Assembly (NCBI GenBank): GCA_001557505.1
Contig: LSAX01000003.1
Coordinates: 4,464,001 to 4,528,000, forward strand
Direction: 5' to 3'
DNA length: 64,000 nt
Source of the DNA: Reticulascus tulasneorum
Taxonomy: Eukaryota > Ascomycota > Sordariomycetes > Glomerellales > Reticulascaceae
The position numbers and the translations under genes are program-made. Shown here one piece after another: positions 26,901-34,723 of this stretch. The notes under the pieces were generated by a model that saw nothing but the letters and a program-made list of their open reading frames with translations, did no database searches and had not been told where the DNA came from. Each line of letters opens with the position of its first letter. The first letter of the stretch is position 1.

Positions 26901-28560
26901 TTAAGCGTGAACTTAGCTTATCTACTTATATATAAAAATATAACCGTTATAATGTTAAGATATTATATAAAAAATATCCTCTTTAAACATCAAAGGTTAT
27001 AAAAAGATAGAAAGGCCCCTTATTAATAATATTTCTTTTAACTAAGAAGGCTAACACACCTTTAAGGACCTTCTAGAACCTAAAATAAATAAAAAAGATC
27101 TTTAAAGATAAAAACCTAATAATCATTTTATATAATATAACCAACAAAAATTTCTAAAAAAACATACTCTTATTAAAATCTCTATATTATTACTCCTTAC
27201 CTAAGCTAAAAAACTAACATTATTAACCATCATTTTCTCTTATATCTCTAATTATTAAACTTATTAAAAAGCTTTAAGATAAACTTAATTAGATCTTTAT
27301 AAACCTTCTTAATATGAATAGCTTAAAAGATATAAAAACTCTTAAAGGTTAGTTAAAAGGTTATTAATTAAAAACATAATAAAATTAATAATAATAAGTA
27401 AATAAACTTTAGTTATTTATAAATCTTTAAAATCTCAAACTAAAAATAACTAACGAAAACTAGCTAAACGATGAGGAGATATTAAGTAGTTTTACCTTAA
27501 TTTATAAAAGACTTATTAATTCTTTAGTTATTTGCTAAATAGGGAATGGCTAAATCGTAGACTTAAAAGGTAAAATTATCACCTTTAAATAAAAATAGAA
27601 TATTAAGTAAGTATAAAAAGCTTATTTATTAATAATTATCAGATATTTTAATAATCACTAAATCACAATTATCGTTAATTAGGCTTATAGAATAATCTTT
27701 TACTAAGATAACCTTTAAGGAGATAAAGTTAATATGGAAAAATGGTTTATAATATAGATAAACTATATCTTTCGTTAATATTAGAAATATAGATTAAGAC
27801 TTAGTAAATCTTAAATCCTTTAAACAAATATTCACCTTTATCATAATATAACATAACTAAATAGATATAATTATGGCTTCTTAATATTAAAATAGATCTG
27901 CTACATAATATAAGAAAAGTTTTAAGATATTAAGTTCTTTACTTTTTACACCATATTAGATAACACCTTCTATTATTAAAAATCACGACCACGGTTATAT
28001 ATATATATTAAAGTTAATCTTAAAAACCTAATTAGGGCTAAACTTAGTCTCCCTCTATAATATTAACTACTTAATAATAACTATAAAGCTAATATAATAA
28101 ATAAAGATTAATTAAAACCTATTTTATTATCTTCTTTATATTTTAATAATCTTAGCCTAGTTAACTAAACGTAAATTAAAAATTTCTATTATAATAAAGA
28201 TGATAAACCTATTTTCTCTAATAAAAATAAAGATAATAAGGATATTAACATATTTAATCAAGGCTTAAAAACCTTAATTAATTATTTTAAGACCTTAGTT
28301 CCTAAATCTTTACTACCTATTATTTTATCGTGGACACTTTAAGCTAAGCTTACGCTTAAGAAAGACTTTTCACCTTATATAACCTTAACACTAAAAAAGA
28401 GAATAAGCTATTTATAACTAACCATCTATATAAAACCTTTTATAAAGGCCTAACTTATTATAGATAATCTTCTCTTAACGTTTACTAGATTACCTTATAT
28501 AAATATTATTATTAATAAGAAACTTATACCATAATATGTTATAATAGCTAAATAGTTTTT
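23990..28560 (+). pseudogene. Unassigned long coding-like region downstream of integrase in B
   Basis: From about 25211 to at least 27990 a single frame runs for more than 900 codons in which the stops are almost all TAA/TAG, as expected from Gln/Trp codons after RIP. The codon pattern otherwise looks protein-like (for example P-K-R-E-E-L-K-L-D-L-K-K and N-M-E-K-W-F-I). Just before and at its start, a lysine/arginine-rich stretch (about 25080-25205) leads into K-C-S-F-C-L-K at about 25211, which resembles a CCHC or C2-type zinc knuckle. An upstream stretch (24984 on) reads M-A-N-I-I-I-K-I-N-G-K, one base out of frame. I do not recognise a family. It could be a third polyprotein segment, a captured gene, or the remains of an LTR-less element nested in B. 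It reads in the same direction as pol. Confidence 0.5.
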
Positions 28561-28905
28561 ATAATAATAAAACCCTTTTACTGATATTAACAGACGATCT
28601 AAGATATATAATCACATTAAGATAATTAAATTTATAATAACTTCTAGATAAGTAAGATAAAGAAGATTTAAAACATCTTATAAATAAATATAATAAGATA
28701 TTAAGAATAAATAAAAAGTTAAATCATATTAAATTAAAAGATAAACTCTTCGTAGATCTTATATATACCTATAAGAACAGCCGGCAACATATAAAGCCAA
28801 AATATTTAACAAACGTAAACATTCTCTTAACTTTCTAAAAGAAAAATCTAAGAAAAGACATAATAATAAAGCTTAATTCGCGAAGACATTAGACATCATA
28901 CTTAA
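28560..28905. other. 3' untranslated part of B before its LTR
   Basis: No frame can be followed here. It holds a purine-rich stretch (AAGAAAAATCTAAGAAAAGA near 28840), which in LTR elements would be the place to look for a polypurine tract. Nothing else is visible. Confidence 0.4.
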
Positions 28906-29336
28906 AGACAATTAAAACTAAATAAGGTAAAATAAATATATTTTATTATAAACTTATCATAACTAACCTAATTAAACCTAAACATATATTTACATATATA
29001 TTAATCATCAATCTTTTCTATATTTAGTTATTTTCATAACTTTTATTAACATGTTTAAAGGCACGCTTATAAATATACCTTATGATACCGTTAAATTCAT
29101 ATTATTAAATTATCTTATAAAATCATAAGTTTATAAATCTTTACCTTACGAAAGCCTCGATTATACTATTAGATCTACCTATCTTTGATCAGGGATAGAA
29201 CACCTTCTACGTCTACGTAGCTATTTAGATGGCCGAGATATCATTATTTTAATATGTTATATTAGGCTAAGTATGTTAAAGTATTTAGTGGTTATGGTGG
29301 TGTAGTTATGAGACGACCTGGCCTAGGTTAATTTTA
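28906..29336 (+). repeat. 3' LTR of element B
   Basis: Partner of 14653-15083, including TTTGATCAGGGATAGAACACC and the GACGACCTGGCCTAGG end. The right border is where G1 sequence resumes with CGATTAACTATATAAAG, matching the G2 copy near 46770. Compared with the 5' LTR it shows both directions of RIP-type differences, so the two have diverged independently. Confidence 0.8.
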
Positions 29337-29740
29337 CGATTAACTATATAAAGATTAATAAAAAAAAGACCTAAGAAGGAAAAACCTAAGATATATATAA
29401 AAAAAAGACCAAAACTTTATCGTAAATATAACTACGTTATATATACTTAACATAATAAGATTTCCCTTTTATTATATAATATTAAAACCTTAAACCTTAT
29501 TTATAATAGAAAATATAAAATATATCTAGAAAATCATTAAAAAGCAAAATAAACTTAAAGAAAAGTTAACATTCGCAAACTTTACACAAAAGAGCTTTTA
29601 AGACACGGCCTAACATAATATTAATATATAATAGAAATAAATAAAAATATAAAACTTAACAAAAAATAAAACACAGAAATATAACCTACTTATATAATTA
29701 ATAAGGCCTTTAAGACGAAGACCTTAGAGGAAAAATATAA
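29337..29740 (+). other. 3' untranslated part of G1, after the B insertion
   Basis: It matches, inverted, 46368-46780 of G2, which lies directly between pol and the 3' LTR of that copy. Purine-rich runs such as AGACCTAAGAAGGAAAAACC are kept. There is no coding content. Confidence 0.75.
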
Positions 29741-30353
29741 TATTATAACTATAATATATAACCTCTCTAGTAAGTGGTTATAAATAGTAGAACATATTTA
29801 TATAATAATATTTAAGATTAAAGATATATATATTATACTAAATATTACTAAATAAATATATAATATAACGTTTAGCCTACTTACAACAAAGATAAGACGT
29901 TAATACGTAAAGATTACCTACGGACTTTCACCAATAATATTATATTACTAACGAAAAGATAATAACGGCTAAAGACTACTAAAGGAATAAGACCTATAAA
30001 TAAGTATGTGATAAGATAGATTATTTATTTATAAAGAGATTATAGTGATCTTAAGATCATGGTAATCTAAGATGTTATAATGATCTAAAGATTTTATATT
30101 TTTATATAAGAATAGTTTTTTCTATAGTTAGATAGTTCTTAATTATATTTTAGTAATCAATCTAAGTCTTTAGTTTTATTAAGCTTCAAACCTCGATCAT
30201 TAATCTTATATAATATACTTTATAATATTAAGTTCAGACTAAAACCCTTTTTATAATATTGTTTACTAATATTACCTAACTTACTTAATAATATAAACCT
30301 TAATAGTTATTATTAAGATTAGTGTTATAACTAGCCCTAACATGATCATGATA
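29741..30353 (+). repeat. 3' LTR of G1 (613 bp)
   Basis: It starts TATTATAACTATAATATA (TG changed to TA) and ends CATGATCATGATA. It has exactly the same length as the 5' LTR at 7696-8308. It is followed at once by the CATCT duplication. Confidence 0.92.
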
Positions 30354-30358
30354 CATCT
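30354..30358 (+). repeat. Target site duplication of G1, right (CATCT)
   Basis: Exact copy of 7691-7695. Together they fix both ends of G1 to the base. Confidence 0.85.
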
Positions 30359-30447
30359 TAATATAATCTACTAAAGAAAAAACCAGGGAATTAGTAATAA
30401 CTAATATTAAAAAAGAAGACTTTTAGTTAATAGTTTAATATTAGAAC
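30359..30447 (+). pseudogene. Gypsy gag fragment (relic G0, right part)
   Basis: It continues the relic seen at 7240-7690. The sequence TTAATATAATCTACTAAAGAAAAAACCAGG and what follows matches 9876-9970 of G1. After about 30447 the match stops and an LTR fragment in the opposite orientation begins, so the relic is rearranged. Confidence 0.7.
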
Positions 30448-30605
30448 ATTATAAAGTATATTATGTAAGATTAATGATTATTGTTTAAAGTTAAATAAAA
30501 CGGAAGATTTAAATTAATTATTAAAACGTAATCAAGACTATCTAACTATAAAATAAACTATTTTTATATAAAGTTATAAAATCCTATGATCATTAATCAT
30601 ATCAT
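30448..30605 (-). repeat. Reversed fragment of the 613-bp LTR
   Basis: It aligns in the orientation of the minus-strand elements with about 45885-46030, the middle of the 613-bp LTR (shared blocks: AAATTAATTATTAAA, ACTATCTAACTATA). Both ends are lost. It forms the left edge of the normal-composition island. Confidence 0.7.
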
Positions 30606-30614
30606 TATTATATC

Positions 30615-30850
30615 ATATAGTTCCTGCTTGTGTTTACTCTTAGAACCCGTGAGCGGCCTCAAGATCACCCTAGGCCGCGTAAGCGGTCTCATCACATGTC
30701 CATCCTTGCCGTATTGTTGTTAATGGCCTTCTACCGCTGGTGCCTTGTTGTTAGTAACGTAACATCGCTGGTGAGGGTTCGGAGGCTGACCTTTCGCGCT
30801 GGCGGCTTGTCCATGTTGTAGGTAGGTCGAACGCCCTTTTACACCTTGAT
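30615..30850. other. Left part of the island, no gene recognised
   Basis: GC-normal sequence. It includes two imperfect copies of GTRAGCGGYCTC...ATCAC at about 30650-30670 and 30679-30696, that is a short tandem-like direct repeat of about 27 bases. A short reading frame across it encodes only the repeat and shows no protein-like features. Confidence 0.5.
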
Positions 30851-31040
30851 CTTCTCAAGCAGATTTATATGGTTTTCATACGAACAGCTTAGTTATTACT
30901 TAAAACGTTTATCTTATCAAGTTTAATATTATCTCTGGTTTCATAATTTTTATATTTTATAAAAATATTAAAAGCCTTACTAAGTAATTAAGATATGAAA
31001 CTATTATTATTAATAAGAGTCTTAGGTTTAACGGCGTATA
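30851..31040. other. 190-bp AT-rich insert inside the island
   Basis: It is bounded by normal sequence on both sides and has the TA-rich look of RIP-affected DNA. Near its two ends TATGGTTTTCATA (about 30868-30880) and ATATGAAACTAT (about 30993-31004) form an imperfect inverted repeat. It could be the remains of a short repeat or MITE. I see no second copy in the window. Confidence 0.35.
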
Positions 31041-31102
31041 TATGCTGTACCTTGGTTCATGGCTCTTCTTGAGTTGGCTTTCTGAGCGCTTGCCAATGGG
31101 TC

Positions 31103-31126
31103 GTGGAAGCCTGTTACGGCTTCCAC
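31103..31126. repeat. Perfect 9-bp inverted repeat (hairpin)
   Basis: GTGGAAGCC (31103-31111) and GGCTTCCAC (31118-31126) are separated by the six bases TGTTAC. No T-run follows and no gene ends here, so a terminator role is not supported. It may be chance or part of a lost element. Confidence 0.7.
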
Positions 31127-31182
31127 AGGTTGCTTATTCATGGCATCGTTCACACAATTGCCAGGAACTGATCAAGGCTCGC

Positions 31183-31465
31183 TTAAACCCTATCGGACCT
31201 TTCGTGGTCTGCTTCTTGAAAGTCCCATAACCGATCGGCAGCAGCCCAGTCCAAAGAATACAACTTACCCATAAGAGAAGTCGTCAGCTGGGCAGCTGCT
31301 TTGAAATCTGCGTCTTCGTGACCAGCGCGAGCCCGAAAATCGTCCCACCGCATGCATCCACACTCCCGCCCCTTGGTTCTCAGTATCAGCAATCATTCGG
31401 CTTGCTATCCTTGAAGCTGTCAATCCTCTACCCTTTGCAGCGTTGCATTGAAAACACGTGTTGTC
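31183..31465 (-). pseudogene. Possible gene remnant, two overlapping minus-strand frames
   Basis: On the minus strand one frame gives a 69-residue open stretch ending at 31183. Its second half is protein-like and helix-rich (text such as W-D-D-F-R-A-R-A-G-H-E-D-A-D-F and L-Y-S-L-D-W-A-A-A-D). Another frame, open from 31465 without a Met, gives A-S-R-I-A-S-R-M-I-A-D-T-E-N-Q-G-A-G-V-W before it. Joined by a frameshift near 31355-31370 they could be one degraded exon. I do not recognise a family. The effector gene starts about 500 bases away on the other strand, so the two would be divergently arranged. It may equally be chance open frames. Confidence 0.3.
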
Positions 31466-31479
31466 TTACATCGCAACCA

Positions 31480-31610
31480 ACGCTGGCGGCCGCCTTGTGC
31501 AGCTTACTGATGGCGATAATCCGGCCGGAATAGGAGTTGTGTTTATATGTCATCGGTCTTAATGCGCTAGACGTTGGCGGCCGCCGTGTGGAGCTTGCTG
31601 TTGGAGATGT
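31480..31610 (+). repeat. Two GCGGCCGCC-containing direct repeats, period 91
   Basis: ACGCTGGCGGCCGCC at 31480 and ACGTTGGCGGCCGCC at 31571 are each followed by TGTG(C/G)AGCTT(A/G)CTG and then a (T/G)GGxGAT motif, so about 35 bases recur. They lie 350-480 bases upstream of the effector start codon. They could be a local duplication of a regulatory segment or of unknown origin. Confidence 0.7.
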
Positions 31611-31802
31611 CCTTTACGAAGTAGGGGATTAGTAACAGTTGGTAGGATTACGTAGAGCGGAGCGGCAGGCGGCAAACCAGTGCTTGGAGTAAGACGGAGG
31701 TGGCTTTATAAATGTCACCGGCCATTTCTGATGGTGATGCAAAGCAAGGCCGCTTGAAACGGCTCTGCCTTATTATTCTTAAAAGGTTATTAAGAAGAAA
31801 GC

Positions 31803-31810
31803 TATATATA
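31803..31810 (+). promoter_or_regulatory. TATA box of the secreted-protein gene
   Basis: TATATATA within GCTATATATAGAGAGAGC stands 160 bases before the start codon at 31963, a usual distance when the 5' leader is about 120 bases. The sequence between is CA/CT-rich and has no upstream ATG in a strong context. A second, weaker candidate, TATAAATG, lies at about 31706. Confidence 0.5.
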
Positions 31811-31962
31811 GAGAGAGCTTGGCACCTACTTTATTCCCAATTATTATTACCTCCATTGTCTTAGCTTTAACAGCAGTTCTACAAGCCAGGTCAGTCTTCT
31901 GATTCTCAGTCGAGAAAGCCTTAGAGCTTTGCGAAATACTAACGTCATCTAGCGCCCTAAAA

Positions 31963-32322
31963 ATGAAGCTCACACTACCCACCACGACTCTCTTTAGCCT
32001 TGCACTTGTCGGGCAAACATCTCTCGCATATACCATTGCCAAATTTACTGCTTACCCCGGATATCAATGCCAGACAGGTGGTACAACATATCTAGTCGAC
32101 AGCAGTGTTATCAATCAGATAAACTATCTCGACTCAGGGTCGGGGGCGGCTAGTGGCCTCAGCGAGGTTCCACAAGGCTGCTTTGTGCTTTTGTGCTTCG
32201 CGGGATCGGGATGCGGGGACGGCGCCAGTGGAGGGAACATTCTTGGTACTAATCAGTGCTTGACTGCCCAGGCCAACAGCGGTCTTAAAGTATGGGACAA
32301 GTATAGGGTTATTTGCGGGTAG
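31963..32322 (+). CDS. Small secreted cysteine-rich protein, candidate effector
   Basis: A single-exon frame of 119 residues with A at -3 of the ATG. Residues 1-22 form a signal peptide: M-K, a hydrophobic core L-F-S-L-A-L-V-G, then T-S-L-A with likely cleavage before Tyr23. The mature part of about 97 residues has six cysteines, at 36, 73, 78, 84, 99 and 118 (gaps 36-4-5-14-18), which could form three disulfides. It is Gly/Ser-rich around 58-66 and 81-91. A Y-x-C triplet (34-36) occurs early in the mature part, a motif reported in some fungal effectors. No transmembrane segment or GPI signal is seen. The protein is expected to be secreted, perhaps into plant tissue. I do not recognise a named family. 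The gene is alone in a repeat desert and its codons show no RIP-type stops. Whether it is expressed cannot be seen. Confidence 0.85.
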   Translation: MKLTLPTTTLFSLALVGQTSLAYTIAKFTAYPGYQCQTGGTTYLVDSSVINQINYLDSGSGAASGLSEVPQGCFVLLCFAGSGCGDGASGGNILGTNQCLTAQANSGLKVWDKYRVICG

Positions 32323-33465
32323 GCACAATATCCACGTTTAAGCGAGTGTAGACAGTCTATGTGAAGCATTGGCATTTTAAGTTTCTTTAAACCTGTAAAA
32401 GTTGCGAATGAGATAGATGCAGTGCCTTTAGATCTCGAAGTTTAACTGCAATTATATGCTCGACTCCGCCATCAGATCGTGGATGATTCGGGGTGATCGT
32501 GGGAACGAGAGTAACTTCTGCAGCCTACCCCAAAGATTTCATGCAGCTATGAGCCACTGCTGGGCATGTTATTAACTATTTTCTGTATCAGTCATGGGCA
32601 ACCTTACACGAAATAATAATTTCGTGATCTCCTGTGCTAGGTTTTGTGATGTTCGTATGAGGATGATTATCAAAATTCTAGCACCATCGATAGGGCGTAA
32701 CCATCAGTCAATGGAGGAACGCTGGTGTTGTGGGAAGCCATCCAATGGCTCAATATGGTTGATGCCTGCCGATGGCTCTACGACAAAAGGTGTTTACTAC
32801 AATATCTACCGTGGCTGTCTGCAAACTGGTTACGTATAATGAAGGAAGTTAAGGCGTCAATCCACCCCCCTCGCCAGATGACGAATTGCTATCAGCTGGT
32901 CATGGTGCTGCCTATTGGCTCAAGAAAACAACTAAGGTAAAAATGGAATTCCGTAGACGTATCCAAACCCCTAGGGTTATTGAGAAACGTAGGAAATCCG
33001 CGCTTCGTGACAGAGATTGTTACCTAATTTTCAAATTTTCTTTTAGCAGCTCGACGCGCTTGTCTTCCTACGGAAGCGACTTACACTTGTGGCGTTCAAC
33101 CAGCGCCGAATAACAAGTTTCTTGATAGTGCCCCCATTTTACATGTAGGTCACCGTTAATGCTGATCACCTTACATCCCATGCTATCATCGTCTGCCGTG
33201 ATGGTCATCATACATTCATGGCATTGTTCGAGTCGGGGCTGAAATACTGGCCAAGCCTCACTTTTACCCTTATTAGTACTCTAGTTGCCTATTAGTTACA
33301 ATTTCGCCCGTGTAGACTAGATATCGAAACTCGAAACACGAACCTTGTCGACTCGGTTGTTTCCCATATCGGGACACCACGACCAGGTTAGCTTTCGGCG
33401 AGTTTATAGTCCCTAGCTACGTCAACCTCCACACTCCATCTTTCTTATTACTACCTTAGTTCCCC
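32323..33465. other. Island sequence downstream of the effector, no gene supported
   Basis: Normal composition, about 1.1 kb. An 81-codon frame from 32594 (plus strand, eight cysteines, no signal peptide) and overlapping shorter ones exist, but none has a convincing start context, domain or splice pattern. No AATAAA signal follows the effector stop codon closely. This may be intergenic DNA or the remains of a gene too degraded to read. Confidence 0.5.
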
Positions 33466-33521
33466 ATGACGCCTCATCAGGTAAGGGATACATGTACAGA
33501 GCTCTCCAGAACAAGCAGCTT

Positions 33522-33842
33522 TCACAAGAATCGCATCAATCCCTTGCGCAGACCACTTTTCCGGGCCGCATACAACACATCTGCCAGCTCCGCAAGGGTT
33601 GCCAAGTCTCTTGGAGTGGCGCAATGCAAGCGCCCAAAAAGGAAGATGTAAGGCTCCACTGGAACGTCCAACCCGCCCATGAAGATTGATCTATGTTCCT
33701 GTTTGTGGCGGTGCCGACACCGCCTCTGTAAGACACCTGCTGGTGGTACAGGTGATAACAGCTGGCCACACCTGTTATGGTGCTTTATAGAACTGTTATA
33801 TAGCAGCCTTGAGGTTATAGAGAAACTTAGAAAAGATATCAA
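33522..33842 (-). pseudogene. Possible gene remnant at the right edge of the island
   Basis: A 106-residue minus-strand frame. Its last half is protein-like: P-V-E-P-Y-I-F-L-F-G-R-L is followed by a regular amphipathic stretch, D-L-A-T-L-A-E-L-A-D-V-L-Y-A-A-R-K-S-G. The start lies at the border with AT-only DNA, and the first 30 residues are low quality. If it is real, the upstream exon has been lost to the neighbouring repeat. No family recognised. Plus-strand frames across the same bases look like shadows. Confidence 0.25.
33755..33778. repeat. Short inverted repeat near the island's right border
   Basis: ATAACAG (33755-33761) and CTGTTAT (33772-33778) are exact inverted copies around CTGGCCACAC. 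An outer ACAGGTG/CACCTGT pair overlaps the same place. It may mark the end of an eroded inverted-repeat element at the composition boundary. Confidence 0.5.
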
Positions 33843-33845
33843 ATA

Positions 33846-34697
33846 ACGTAAGTAGAAGAATAAAAGTTATATTAAGGTTATAAATATTAGTTTTAACTTT
33901 ATAAATGTTATAAAAAATTTTATTAAAAAATTTTTTTAATTATTTTATAATTTTATTTAATCTTTTTAAAAAGTAAAAATATTTTTAATTAAGAAGTTTT
34001 ATAATTAAATTTTAATATCTTAGATATATAATAAAATATAATAAATTATTATAATTTATAAAAAATTATAAAATTTTAAATAAAAATAATAATTAAATTT
34101 AATAATAATAATTAGATATAAAATATTATAATAATAATTAATTTATTTTTAAAAAAGTTATTTATTATTTTTTTTAATTTTTTATTAAAAAAAATAAGAT
34201 AATTTTTAATATTAATATAAAATTTAATATTAATATAAAATTTAATATTAATATAAAATTTAATAATAATAAAAATATATTTAATAAAAATATATAAAAT
34301 TATTAATAATAATATTTTATATTAACTAAAAGATTTATTAATATATTTAAATTATATTTTTATTAATAATATATTAATTATATTAAAAAAATAAAATAAA
34401 AAATTATTAATAAGATTATTAAATAAGTTAAATTTAAATATTTTTTATATTATAAAAAAATAAATATAATAAATTAATAAATTAATTATATATAATTAAT
34501 TAATAAATATATTTATATATTAAAAAACTTAATAAAAATAAAAAGTTTATTTTATAATATTTAAATTTAATATTTTAATTATAAATAAAAAAAAATTATA
34601 ATTAACTAAATAATAATAAAATATTTTATTTATTTAAATAAAAAAAATTTATATTTTTTAAAAAAGAATTTAAAAAAAAAATATTATATATTAATAT
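33846..34697. other. AT-only stretch, origin unknown
   Basis: About 850 bases with almost no G or C. No match to the other elements was noticed and no frame can be read. It is probably the most degraded repeat in the window, lying between the island and LINE L2. Confidence 0.6.
34206..34275. repeat. 18-bp minisatellite, about 3.5 units
   Basis: The unit TTTAATATTAATATAAAA is repeated three times almost perfectly and then decays into TTTAATAATAATAAAA. The perfect units suggest the tandem expansion happened after the surrounding RIP. Confidence 0.85.
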
Positions 34698-34723
34698 ATT
34701 ATATTATTATTATTATTATTATT

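Larger units (their letters stand above)
14653..29336 (+). mobile_element. 14.7-kb Ty3/Gypsy element B inserted in G1
   Basis: Direct terminal repeats of about 430 bp (14653-15083 and 28906-29336) enclose 13.8 kb. The internal part holds a tandem duplication, a gag-like region, a complete decayed pol and, unusually, about 5 kb of extra coding-like sequence before the 3' LTR. The interrupted G1 sequence is continuous across it when compared with G2 (ATCAA-TAGAC-GATTAA in the uninterrupted copy). No clear 5-bp target duplication is seen. B is only moderately damaged: GATC, CTGATCAGG and many CG steps persist, consistent with it being younger than G1. Confidence 0.85.
7696..30353 (+). mobile_element. 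Ty3/Gypsy chromovirus G1, interrupted by element B
   Basis: It has two 613-bp LTRs, a perfect 5-bp target duplication, and gag-pol domains in the order gag, protease linker, RT, RNase H, integrase, GPY, chromodomain. The internal sequence breaks off at about 14652 and resumes at about 29337 because element B lies inside it. Joining the flanks conceptually gives an 8-kb element collinear with G2 (45755-53732, minus strand). Damage is moderate: CG is often retained, Gln and Trp codons are frequently stops, and Asp/Glu/Gly codons often read Asn/Lys/Arg. It inserted into G0, an older copy of its own family. Confidence 0.92.
30615..33845. other. Island of normal base composition without RIP
   Basis: CA and TG dinucleotides are frequent here and all four bases are balanced, in sharp contrast to both sides. 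The left border is at about 30615 against a Gypsy LTR fragment. The right border is at about 33800-33845, where sequence turns abruptly into AT-only DNA. I see no repeat of any part of it elsewhere in the window, in line with RIP acting only on duplicated DNA. It contains one convincing gene (31963-32322) and two broken gene-like stretches. Confidence 0.85.

Noticed and set aside
23990..28560. Starship captain (DUF3435 tyrosine recombinase) or Crypton in the extra region of B
   Set aside because: I looked for the R...H-x-x-R...Y pattern and typical DUF3435 text and could not find them. The region is bounded by LTRs of a Gypsy element.
31042..31533. Plus-strand 62- and 71-codon frames upstream of the effector
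   Set aside because: No signal peptide, domain or start context. The minus strand at the same place is more protein-like.
31779..32328. Minus-strand frames overlapping the effector gene
   Set aside because: They share bases with a frame that has a signal peptide, good start context and cysteine pattern, so they are shadows.
32594..33113. Chain of overlapping plus-strand frames downstream of the effector
   Set aside because: No consistent splice sites, weak start contexts and no recognisable domain. Recorded as unassigned island sequence.
30615..33845. tRNA, rRNA or other structural RNA genes in the island
   Set aside because: No cloverleaf with A/B boxes or rRNA-like sequence was noticed. 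The hairpins at 31103-31126 and 33755-33778 are isolated.
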